Shown here piece by piece: positions 24,831 to 31,625 of a DNA stretch of 64,000 bases. Numbering within the stretch: the first letter of the stretch is position 1; the number at the start of each line of letters is the position of its first letter. Origin of the DNA: Microvirga thermotolerans (lineage in GTDB: Bacteria; Pseudomonadota; Alphaproteobacteria; Rhizobiales; Beijerinckiaceae). The position numbers were made by a program, and so were the translations under genes. The notes below the pieces were generated by a model. The model was not told where the DNA came from. It saw only the letters and a list, made by a program, of their open reading frames with translations, and did no database searches. The stretch is taken from NCBI RefSeq assembly GCF_009363855.1, contig NZ_CP045423.1:760001-824000 (forward strand), written 5' to 3'.

Positions 24831-25793
24831 TCACGCCGCGCAGGCCAGGAAGCCTTCGCGGATCGCCTTCTCGTCGAGGTCGCGACCGATGAAGACCACC
24901 TTGGAATCCCGCTTCTCGCCCGGCTTCCATTCGCCCTGCACGTCGCCGTCGAGGATCATGTGGACGCCCTGGAAGACGAAGCGCCTCGGCTCGTTGGGGA
25001 AGGCGACGATGCCCTTGCACCGGAGGATGTTGGGCCCCTGGACCTGGGTGAGGTTGGAGATCCACGGCATGAACTTCTCCGGGTCGACCTCGCCGTCCAC
25101 CTTCACGGAGACGGACTGCATCTCCTCGTCGTGGTGATGGTGGTGCCCCTCCTCCAGGAAATCGGGCTCCAGCTCGATGATCCGGTCGAGATCGAACGCC
25201 TTGCGGTCGAGCACTTCCGCGAGCGGAACGGCGCAGTTCTGCGTGCGGTGGAGCCTCGCATAGGGGTTGATGGCGCGGATGCGCGCCTCGACCGCGTCGA
25301 GCTCCTCCGGCGTCACGAGGTCGATCTTGTTGAGGACGATCACGTCCGCGAAGGCGATCTGGTTCTTGGCCTCGGGCGCGTCCTTCAGGCGGTCGGAAAG
25401 CCACTTGGCGTCGGCGACCGTCACCACCGCGTCGAGACGCGCGGCGTCGGCCACGTCCTGGTCCATGAAGAAGGTCTGCGCCACGGGGGCAGGATCGGCG
25501 AGGCCGGTGGTCTCGACGATGATGGCGTCGAACTTGCCCTTGCGCTTCATCAGGCCGTCGAGAATGCGGATCAGGTCGCCGCGCACCGTGCAGCAGATGC
25601 ACCCGTTGTTCATCTCGAACACTTCCTCGTCGGCGCCGACGACCAGCTCGTTGTCGATGCCGATCTCGCCGAACTCGTTGACGATGACGGCGTATTTCTT
25701 GCCGTGCGGCTCGGTGAGGATGCGGTTGAGGAGCGTCGTCTTTCCGGCGCCGAGGTAGCCTGTGAGAACGGTGACGGGAATCTTGTCGGTCAT
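24831..25793 (-). CDS. CobW/COG0523 family GTP-binding metallochaperone
   Basis: A 320-residue G3E-family GTPase. Walker A is GYLGAGKTT near residue 14, then [10 protein letters not shown], the metal-binding CICC in [22 protein letters not shown] (Walker B region) and NKID for guanine. [13 protein letters not shown] gives a His-rich loop before the CobW C-terminal domain. The start MTDKIPV at 25793 is preferred over an upstream in-frame codon. It lies 150 bp downstream of znuA on the same strand, so zinc delivery, as for ZigA/ZagA-type proteins, is the likely role; cobalt is less likely since no cobalamin genes are present. Confidence 0.9.
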   Translation of the reverse strand: MTDKIPVTVLTGYLGAGKTTLLNRILTEPHGKKYAVIVNEFGEIGIDNELVVGADEEVFEMNNGCICCTVRGDLIRILDGLMKRKGKFDAIIVETTGLADPAPVAQTFFMDQDVADAARLDAVVTVADAKWLSDRLKDAPEAKNQIAFADVIVLNKIDLVTPEELDAVEARIRAINPYARLHRTQNCAVPLAEVLDRKAFDLDRIIELEPDFLEEGHHHHHDEEMQSVSVKVDGEVDPEKFMPWISNLTQVQGPNILRCKGIVAFPNEPRRFVFQGVHMILDGDVQGEWKPGEKRDSKVVFIGRDLDEKAIREGFLACAA

Positions 25794-25914
25794 CGGATGG
25801 TCCGCAGCTTTCATCGTCCCCTCGCGGGGGAGGATCGGCCGAAAGGCCGAGGTGGAGTGGCATTGCGAACACCGGAAAGGGGGGATCCGTCCACCCCGCC
25901 CGCGATGCTCGCGG

Positions 25915-25935
25915 CCCTCCCCGGCGAGGGGAGGG
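25915..25935. terminator. Hairpin downstream of znuA
   Basis: CCCTCCCC and GGGGAGGG form a perfect 8-bp stem with a 5-nt loop (GGCGA), 10 bp past the znuA stop on the minus strand. The surrounding 25815-25945 sequence is GC-rich and contains further short inverted repeats (GGCCGAAAGGCC). Confidence 0.55.
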
Positions 25936-25945
25936 CGGACAAAGG

Positions 25946-26881
25946 TCAGCTCGACAGGGCCGCGCTGAAGGCTCTTATATTGTGCCTCATCATGTCAATG
26001 TAAGTGCCCGCCGGCCCGTCGGGCCCGGAGAGCGCGTCGGAGAACACCCTGTCGCCGATTCGCGCGCCGGTCTCCTGGGCGATCCGATCCATGAGGCGCG
26101 CATCGGAGACGTTCTCCACGAAGACGGCCTTGATCTTCTCGCGCCGGATCTGGCGGATGATCTTGGCCACGTCCTTCGCGGAGGCCTCCGCGTCCGTCGA
26201 GACGCCCTGGGGCGCCACGAAGGCGATGCCGTAGGCCTCCTGGAAATAGCGGAAGGCGTCGTGGGACGTGATGATCCGGCGGCGATCCTCCGGAATGCGC
26301 GCGACCATGTCCTTCACCTCGGCGTCCAGGGCGTCGAGCCTGGCGAGATAGGCGGCGGCGCGGGCCTCGTAGGCCTCCTTCCCGGCGGGATCGGCGGCGA
26401 TCAGGCCGTCCCGGATGTTGGCGACGTAGATCTTGGCGTTGGCGACGTTCTGCCAGGCATGGGGATCGGCCCCGCCATGGTCGTGGGCGTGCCCGGAGCC
26501 ATGGCCGTGCTCCTCCCCGTTTGCGAGCGGCTTAACGCCCCGCGCCGCCTCGACCTTCGCCGCCTTCGTGCCCGAGGAGGCGATGAGCCGGTCGATCCAG
26601 CCCTCGAACCTGAGGCCGTTGACGAACACGACCCTGGCATCCGCAAGGCGCCGCCCGTCCGCCGGGGACGGGGCGTAGACATGGGCGTCGCCGTTGGGGC
26701 CCACGAGCGTCGTGACGGAGACCCGGTCGCCGCCGACCTGCTTCACGAGATCCCCGAGAATGGAGAAGGTGGCCACCACCTCGATCCTGTCGCCGCCTTG
26801 GGCCCGCCCGGCGGAGGGCAGGGCGGCCAGGGCGAGCGCTCCCGCGAAGAGCGAAAGGAGGATGTGTCGTCTCGTCGGCAT
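25946..26881 (-). CDS. znuA: Zinc ABC transporter substrate-binding protein
   Basis: A 311-residue periplasmic metal-binding protein (cluster A-I). The start [12 protein letters not shown] at 26881 gives a signal peptide ending [19 protein letters not shown] opens the fold. Metal ligands are expected at the His in [10 protein letters not shown], the His in DPHAWQ, the His in TSHDAFRYF and a late Asp in VFSDAL. The His-rich loop [17 protein letters not shown] favours zinc over manganese. It is third in the operon after znuC and znuB, 49 bp from znuB. Confidence 0.93.
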   Translation of the reverse strand: MPTRRHILLSLFAGALALAALPSAGRAQGGDRIEVVATFSILGDLVKQVGGDRVSVTTLVGPNGDAHVYAPSPADGRRLADARVVFVNGLRFEGWIDRLIASSGTKAAKVEAARGVKPLANGEEHGHGSGHAHDHGGADPHAWQNVANAKIYVANIRDGLIAADPAGKEAYEARAAAYLARLDALDAEVKDMVARIPEDRRRIITSHDAFRYFQEAYGIAFVAPQGVSTDAEASAKDVAKIIRQIRREKIKAVFVENVSDARLMDRIAQETGARIGDRVFSDALSGPDGPAGTYIDMMRHNIRAFSAALSS

Positions 26882-26930
26882 CGGGTTTCCTCTGGCTGGT
26901 CGTCCGGGGAGGGGCTCGGTCCGGCGCGGT

Positions 26931-27797
26931 TCAGGCCTCCAGGTGCCTGCCCGGCCAGGCGAGCCGGAGCAGGCCGCCCTCGCGGCCGAGGACGAGGGAC
27001 AGCCCGTAGATGCCGCCCGCCGTGAGGATGATGGCGGGACCGGCGGGGAGCTCGGCATGAAAGGACAGGAGCAGGCCTCCGGCCCCGGAGACGATGCCGA
27101 TGGCGACGGAGACGAGCATCATCATGGTGATGTCGTTGGTCCAGAAGCGCGACGCGGCGGCGGGGAGCATCATCATGCCGACCGCAAGCAGCGTGCCGAG
27201 CGCATGGAAGCCGCCGACGAGGTTGAGAACCACGAGGCCGAGGAAGACGAGGTGGGTCGGCGTTCCGGCGCGGCTCACGGAGCGCAGGAAGGTGGGATCC
27301 ACGCATTCGAGCACGAGCGGCCTGTAGAGGAGCGCGAGGGCGAGGACCGTCACGGTCGAGATCGAGGCGAGGAGGAGCAGGGTGCGGTCGTCCAGGGCGA
27401 GCACGGTGCCGAAGAGCACGTGCAGCAGGTCCACGTTCGATCCGCGCAAGGAGACGATGGTGACGCCGAGCGCCAGGGAGAGGAGGTAGAAGGCCGCGAG
27501 CGAGGCATCCTCCTTCAGCGCCGTGAACCGGGACACGAGCCCCGCGGCCACCGCGACGGCGACGCCGGCGACGATCCCGCCGACGGTCATGGCGGGCAGC
27601 GAGAGGCCGGCGATCAGGTATCCGATGGCGGCGCCGGGAAGGATGGCGTGAGCCATGGCGTCGCCGGTGAGGCTCATGCGGCGCAGCATGAGGAAGACCC
27701 CGACCGGGCCGCCGCCGAGGGCGATGGCGATCGCGCCCACGAGGGCGCGCCTCATGAACTCGAAATCGGAGAAGGGCGCGAGGAACAGGTCGGCCAT
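26931..27797 (-). CDS. znuB: Zinc ABC transporter permease
   Basis: A 288-residue ABC-3 family permease with about eight or nine membrane helices. The start MADLFLAPFSDFEFMRRALVG at 27797 is preferred over an upstream in-frame codon inside znuC. LMLRRMSLTGDAMAHAILPG is the conserved ABC-3 motif, GTVLALDD and FHALGTLLAVGMMMLPAAAS are also typical. It is 19 bp after znuC and works with ZnuA and ZnuC to import zinc across the inner membrane. Confidence 0.93.
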   Translation of the reverse strand: MADLFLAPFSDFEFMRRALVGAIAIALGGGPVGVFLMLRRMSLTGDAMAHAILPGAAIGYLIAGLSLPAMTVGGIVAGVAVAVAAGLVSRFTALKEDASLAAFYLLSLALGVTIVSLRGSNVDLLHVLFGTVLALDDRTLLLLASISTVTVLALALLYRPLVLECVDPTFLRSVSRAGTPTHLVFLGLVVLNLVGGFHALGTLLAVGMMMLPAAASRFWTNDITMMMLVSVAIGIVSGAGGLLLSFHAELPAGPAIILTAGGIYGLSLVLGREGGLLRLAWPGRHLEA

Positions 27798-27816
27798 GGC
27801 AGCTTGTCTCCGGCGC

Positions 27817-28560
27817 TCAGGCGCTGCGCCGGCACGGGGCGGCATGGGGGTCGTGGGCCTCGACCATGCGCCGCGCCGCGAGCATGTTCTCCGGGCTGAG
27901 CACGCGCTCCGTCGCTCCCCAGGCCACGGGCTCGCGGGCGATCAGGAGAGTCTCGGGAAAGGTCCGCCGGACCATGTCCAGGTCGTGCAGCACGGCGACG
28001 ACGGTCCGCTTCTCGTCGTGCCACCGGCGGACGAGGGCGAGGAGGTCCACCGTGGTCCTGGCGTCGATGGCGGTGAAGGGCTCGTCCAGAAGGATCAGGG
28101 AGGCGTCCTGGAGCAGGAGGCGTGCGAACAGGGCGCGCTGCATCTGGCCTCCGGACAGGGTGGAGATGGGACGCCGCTCGAAGCCGACGAGGCCCACTGC
28201 CGCGAGAGCCTCCTCGATCCGGGTCCTGTCGCTGCGGCCGACGGCGCCGAAAAGTCCCGAACGCGACCACAGGCCCATCGCCACGAGGTCGTAGACGGAG
28301 ATCGGGAACGTGCGGTCGATCTCCGCCGCCTGCGGAAGGTAGGCGACGGCCGTCCGGCCTTCGGGGGCGATGTTGATCCGGCCCTCGAGGGGCTTGAGCG
28401 TGCCGACGATCCCCTTGAGCAGGGTCGACTTGCCCGCCCCGTTCGGTCCCACGACCGCCGTCAGGCTCCCGGCCGCGATTTCCCCCCGGAGGTGGTGCAC
28501 CGCCGGGCGGCGGTCATAGCCGAGGGTGACCTCATCGAAGCGGATCGACGCTGCGCGCAT
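27817..28560 (-). CDS. znuC: Zinc ABC transporter ATP-binding protein
   Basis: A 247-residue ATPase. Walker A is GPNGAGKST near residue 39, the Q-loop is VAYLPQAAEIDRTFPISV (the DRTFP form is typical of metal ABC-3 systems), the signature is LSGGQMQRALFARLL, Walker B is LILLDEPFTAID and the switch is LHDLD. The C-terminus (VEAHDPHAAPCRRSA) ends in potential metal ligands. It starts only 6 bp after the small His-rich gene, so the two are very likely translationally linked. Confidence 0.93.
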   Translation of the reverse strand: MRAASIRFDEVTLGYDRRPAVHHLRGEIAAGSLTAVVGPNGAGKSTLLKGIVGTLKPLEGRINIAPEGRTAVAYLPQAAEIDRTFPISVYDLVAMGLWSRSGLFGAVGRSDRTRIEEALAAVGLVGFERRPISTLSGGQMQRALFARLLLQDASLILLDEPFTAIDARTTVDLLALVRRWHDEKRTVVAVLHDLDMVRRTFPETLLIAREPVAWGATERVLSPENMLAARRMVEAHDPHAAPCRRSA

Positions 28561-28566
28561 GGCGGC

Positions 28567-28737
28567 TCACCCCATCACGAGAAGAACGAGGAGCCAGAGG
28601 CCCGTCAGCAGAAGCCCGGCGCCGGCCGCCCGCTGCCCTGCGGAAAGCCGCAGGAGCGAGAAGGTCGGAGCCGCTGCCACCGCATGGGGAGCATGGGCGG
28701 AAACGCGCGGCTCGTGCCTGTGATCGTGATGGGCCAT
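28567..28737 (-). CDS. His-rich single-pass membrane microprotein at the head of the znu operon
   Basis: A 56-residue frame from the ATG at 28737 to a TGA at 28567. It has six histidines in its first 18 residues (MAHHDHRHEP, SAHAPHA), a basic linker (SLLRLSAGQRA) and one strong membrane helix (AGAGLLLTGLWLLVLLVMG) running to the end. AGAGG sits just before the ATG. It is followed after 6 bp by znuC and preceded 40 bp upstream by a 20-bp palindrome. Codon use is GC3-rich like its neighbours. I know no described family; a zinc-sensing or zinc-handing accessory of ZnuBC is inference. Confidence 0.65.
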   Translation of the reverse strand: MAHHDHRHEPRVSAHAPHAVAAAPTFSLLRLSAGQRAAGAGLLLTGLWLLVLLVMG

Positions 28738-28776
28738 GAGCCTCTAGTATAGGGAGAAAGCCTCCCTTTCCAGAGG

Positions 28777-28796
28777 GCGTATAGTATTTTATACGC
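28777..28796. promoter_or_regulatory. Candidate Zur operator of the zinc operon
   Basis: GCGTATA and TATACGC flank 6 bp (GTATTT), a perfect 7+7 palindrome in otherwise GC-rich DNA. It sits upstream of the microprotein/znuCBA operon where a Zur box is expected. Fur-family sites are AT-rich palindromes of this size. No zur gene is in the window, so the regulator is inferred from position. Confidence 0.55.
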
Positions 28797-28805
28797 ATTT
28801 TTTGG

Positions 28806-28827
28806 TTGCAGGGCGGGTGCCCTGCAA
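28806..28827 (-). terminator. Hairpin after the second Opg gene
   Basis: TTGCAGGGC and GCCCTGCAA form a perfect 9-bp stem with a 4-nt loop, 2 bp beyond the opg stop on the minus strand. The T-run lies on the wrong side for a minus-strand intrinsic terminator, so it may insulate the zinc promoter in another way. Confidence 0.5.
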
Positions 28828-28829
28828 TC

Positions 28830-30407
28830 CTAGAACGGCGGGTGGTACTGGTAGAGCCAGGTCTCGCTCAGGACCTCGTCCCCCTGGCGCAGGTAGCAGC
28901 GCATCTCCACCGGCTCGGTTCCGGTCACCGTCAGGTCGAACTGCGTGCGCCAGTGGCCCGGCACGTCGTTGGGCACGGCTTCGGTGAGAATGTTGGAGAA
29001 CTCGCCGCGGGACGCGGTCAGCACCGGGCGCGGGATCACGCCGTTCGGCAGGCGCGCCAGGGGCTCGCCCTTGAACTCGACCATGAACTTGCGCACCCCC
29101 TTCGGCCTGGCCGTGCCGGCCTGGCCGCCGTTGCCGAAGCGGGTCGCCACGACCCGGGCGAGGGGCGTGGGGAAGGGCTCGTCCGCGGTCCAGTACATCC
29201 GGTAGCGCAGGTCGAAGGACTGGCCCGCCCGGGCCGGCTCGGCCGGAACCCACATGACGACGACGTTGTCATGGATCTCGTCGTCGGTCGGGATCTCGAC
29301 GAGCTGGATCGAGCCCTTGCCCCATCCGCCCAGCGGCTCGATCCACAGGGAGGGGCGGCGGTCGTAATAGACGCCGTCGAGGTAGTGGTCGAAGTTCCGG
29401 TCGCGCTGCAGCAGGCCGAAGCCCTTCGGGTTCTCCTCCGTGAAGGCGGAGGTGATGATCCGGGGCGGGTTGTTGAGCGGGCGCCAGATCCGCTCGCCCG
29501 TGCCCGTCCACATGGCGAGGCCGTCCGAGTCGTGGATCTCCGGCCGCCAGTCGATGGCGGTGGGCTTCGACTTCTCCGAGTACCAGTACATGGAGGTCAG
29601 CGGCGCGATGCCGAGGCGGCTCACGTCCTGGCGCAGGTACACGGCGCTTTCCAGGTCCATGAGCACCGCCTTCGTCCTGCGCATGACGAAGCGGTAGGCG
29701 CCCGAGACGCTCGGGCCGTCGAGGAGGGCGTAGACGGTCACCGTGTCGGAGTCCGGCTGCGGCGTGTCGAAGTAGAAATGGGTGAAGTCGGGGAACTCCT
29801 CGTTCCTGCCGTAGACGGCGACGTCCACGGCGAGCCCCCGCGCCGAGAGGCCGTACTGGTAGAGTTCGCCGATGGCGCGGAAATAGGATGCGCCGAGGAA
29901 CGCGACCCAGTCGTTCTTGCGCCAGTCGAGGGAGCCGTTCCGCGCTTCCTGGAAGCGGAAGCCCGCGAAGCCGGAATTGTCCGGCAGCCTGTGGGCCGGC
30001 GAGTCCGCCGGCATGTCGAAATAGGCGTCGTCGTAGACGATCTCGCGGGCCTGTCCGTTCTCGACCACGTGCATGCGCACCGGCTTCTGGAAGTAGCGGC
30101 CGAGATGGAAGAAGGTGACCGGGAACTCGCTCGGCCCGTTGGCCCACAGGGCGAGATCGGTCTTGAACTTGATCTTGCCGTGAGCGTCGTAGTCGATCTG
30201 ATAGAGCACCTCCGGCGAGGGCTGGGGCGGGGGCGCGTAGGGCCTGCGGGCCATCTCCTGCGCCCGGGCCTTCAGGGCCTCGAAGGAGAAGGGCGCTGAA
30301 GACCCGAACTTCAATCCCTGCTGGGCCATGGCGGGGGCGGAAAAGCCCGCGGCGGCAAGGCCCGCCGTGGCGGCGGCGTATTCCAGAAACTGACGACGGT
30401 TGAACAT
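28830..30407 (-). CDS. Glucan biosynthesis protein, OpgD/OpgG family (second copy)
   Basis: A 525-residue periplasmic MdoG-domain protein. The start MFNRRQFLEYAAATAG at 30407 carries a clear twin-arginine motif (NRRQFLEY) and cleavage near AMAQQG. Domain marks are FSFEALKARAQEMA, FHLGRYFQKPV, FLGASYFRAIG, ARGLAVDV, IHDSDGLAMWTGTGERIWRPLNNP and RRPSLWIEPLGGWGKG, which align throughout with the protein at 16827-18380. It should act on periplasmic beta-glucan backbones. Whether the two copies split OpgG-like and OpgD-like roles is undecided. Confidence 0.9.
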   Translation of the reverse strand: MFNRRQFLEYAAATAGLAAAGFSAPAMAQQGLKFGSSAPFSFEALKARAQEMARRPYAPPPQPSPEVLYQIDYDAHGKIKFKTDLALWANGPSEFPVTFFHLGRYFQKPVRMHVVENGQAREIVYDDAYFDMPADSPAHRLPDNSGFAGFRFQEARNGSLDWRKNDWVAFLGASYFRAIGELYQYGLSARGLAVDVAVYGRNEEFPDFTHFYFDTPQPDSDTVTVYALLDGPSVSGAYRFVMRRTKAVLMDLESAVYLRQDVSRLGIAPLTSMYWYSEKSKPTAIDWRPEIHDSDGLAMWTGTGERIWRPLNNPPRIITSAFTEENPKGFGLLQRDRNFDHYLDGVYYDRRPSLWIEPLGGWGKGSIQLVEIPTDDEIHDNVVVMWVPAEPARAGQSFDLRYRMYWTADEPFPTPLARVVATRFGNGGQAGTARPKGVRKFMVEFKGEPLARLPNGVIPRPVLTASRGEFSNILTEAVPNDVPGHWRTQFDLTVTGTEPVEMRCYLRQGDEVLSETWLYQYHPPF

Positions 30408-30566
30408 GAAGGGATACGTTTCGGCTGTGGAGACGAGACCCCTACCGACCAAGGTGGCAGGATTAAGTCAGTCTTATCCTCTTGAGAAATCCGCGTCAGC
30501 CGCCAAACTGGCGCCACTCACAGGCGCCGTCGGACGGGCGCCGCAGATCCAGGGAGTCACTGCGCC

Positions 30567-31532
30567 ATGCGAAAAACCTTCACCCGCCGCCTCGTCGGAG
30601 CGGCCGCCGCCCTCGCCCTCGCCGGCGCCGGCCTGCCCGCGCAGGCCCAGGATTTCATCAACATCCTGACGGGAGGGACCTCGGGCGTCTATTATCCGCT
30701 TGGCGTCGCCATCTCCAAGGTTCTCACAGAGAAGATGCCGGGCAGCCGCCCCTCGGTCCAGGCGACGAAGGCCTCGGTGGAGAACCTGAACCTGCTCCAG
30801 CAGGGCAAGGGCGAGCTGGCCTTCACCCTCGGCGACAGCCTCGCCATGGGCTGGGCCGGCGACGAGGAGGCCGGGTTCAAGGCCAAGCTCGACAAGCTGC
30901 GCGGCGTCACGGCGATCTATCCCAACTACATCCAGGTGGTCGCCTCCAAGGATTCCGGTATCAAGACCCTGGCCGACCTGAAGGGCAAGCGCCTCTCCGT
31001 CGGCGCGCCGAAGTCCGGCACGGAGCTCAACGCCCGGGCGATCCTGGCGGGGGCGGGCCTCACCTACAAGGACCTCGGCAAGGTCGAGTATCTGCCCTTC
31101 GGCGAGTCCGTCGAGCTGATGAAGAACCGCCAGCTCGACGCCACCCTCCAATCGGCGGGCCTCGGCGTCTCGTCGATCCGCGACCTCGCGACCTCCGTCG
31201 ACATCGTGGTGGTCGAGATCCCGGCCGCCGTGGTGGAGAAGGTCGGCTCTCCTTACGTGAAGGCGACGATCCCGGCCAACACCTACGAGGGCCAGACCGC
31301 GCCCGTCCAGACGGCGGCGGTGGTGAACTACCTCGTCACCCGCGAGGGCGTGAGCGACGACACGGTCTACAAGATGACGAAGGCCATCTACGAGAGCCTG
31401 CCCGAGCTTGCCGCCGCCCACGCGGCCGCCAAGGAGATCAAGCTCGAGAGCGCCCTCAGCGGCATGCCGGTCCCGGTCCATCCGGGCGCGCAGCGCTACT
31501 TCGACGAGAAGGGCGTGAAGAAGGGCTCTTAA
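30567..31532 (+). CDS. TAXI family TRAP transporter solute-binding protein (second system)
   Basis: A 321-residue periplasmic binding protein with a Sec-type signal (MRKTFTRRLVGAAAALALAGAGLPAQA). The mature part starts FINILTGGTSGVYYPLGVA, the TAXI hallmark, with VQATKASVENLNLL, DLKGKRLSVGAPKSGTELNAR and PVHPGAQRYFDEKG. AGGGAG precedes the ATG at 30567. It is only partly similar to the first TAXI protein and should have another ligand. Homologues of this form are often annotated as glutamate- or C4-acid-binding; the ligand here is unproven. Confidence 0.93.
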   Translation: MRKTFTRRLVGAAAALALAGAGLPAQAQDFINILTGGTSGVYYPLGVAISKVLTEKMPGSRPSVQATKASVENLNLLQQGKGELAFTLGDSLAMGWAGDEEAGFKAKLDKLRGVTAIYPNYIQVVASKDSGIKTLADLKGKRLSVGAPKSGTELNARAILAGAGLTYKDLGKVEYLPFGESVELMKNRQLDATLQSAGLGVSSIRDLATSVDIVVVEIPAAVVEKVGSPYVKATIPANTYEGQTAPVQTAAVVNYLVTREGVSDDTVYKMTKAIYESLPELAAAHAAAKEIKLESALSGMPVPVHPGAQRYFDEKGVKKGS

Positions 31533-31555
31533 TCCCTTCGGCCGATTTACAATCG

Positions 31556-31586
31556 AGCCGGGGCAGGTGAACTGCTCCGGCTTTTT
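31556..31586 (+). terminator. Intrinsic terminator between TAXI binding protein and permease
   Basis: An 11-bp stem (31556-31566 with 31572-31582, one G-T pair), a 5-nt loop and a run of five T (31582-31586) make a canonical rho-independent terminator. Because the permease and DUF1850 genes follow on the same strand, it probably attenuates rather than ends the operon. Confidence 0.8.
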
Positions 31587-31625
31587 ATATTATAAAAACA
31601 ACGATTTTACCGGAGACGCCGCGCG

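Noticed and set aside
25815..25945. A Zur site before the CobW-type GTPase gene
   Set aside because: The region is GC-rich with hairpins but has no AT-rich palindrome like the one at 28777-28796.
28532..28798. An 88-codon minus-strand frame overlapping the znu microprotein
   Set aside because: Ser/Arg/Pro-rich alternate frame; the overlapping 56-codon frame has the ribosome binding site, membrane helix and proper spacing to znuC.
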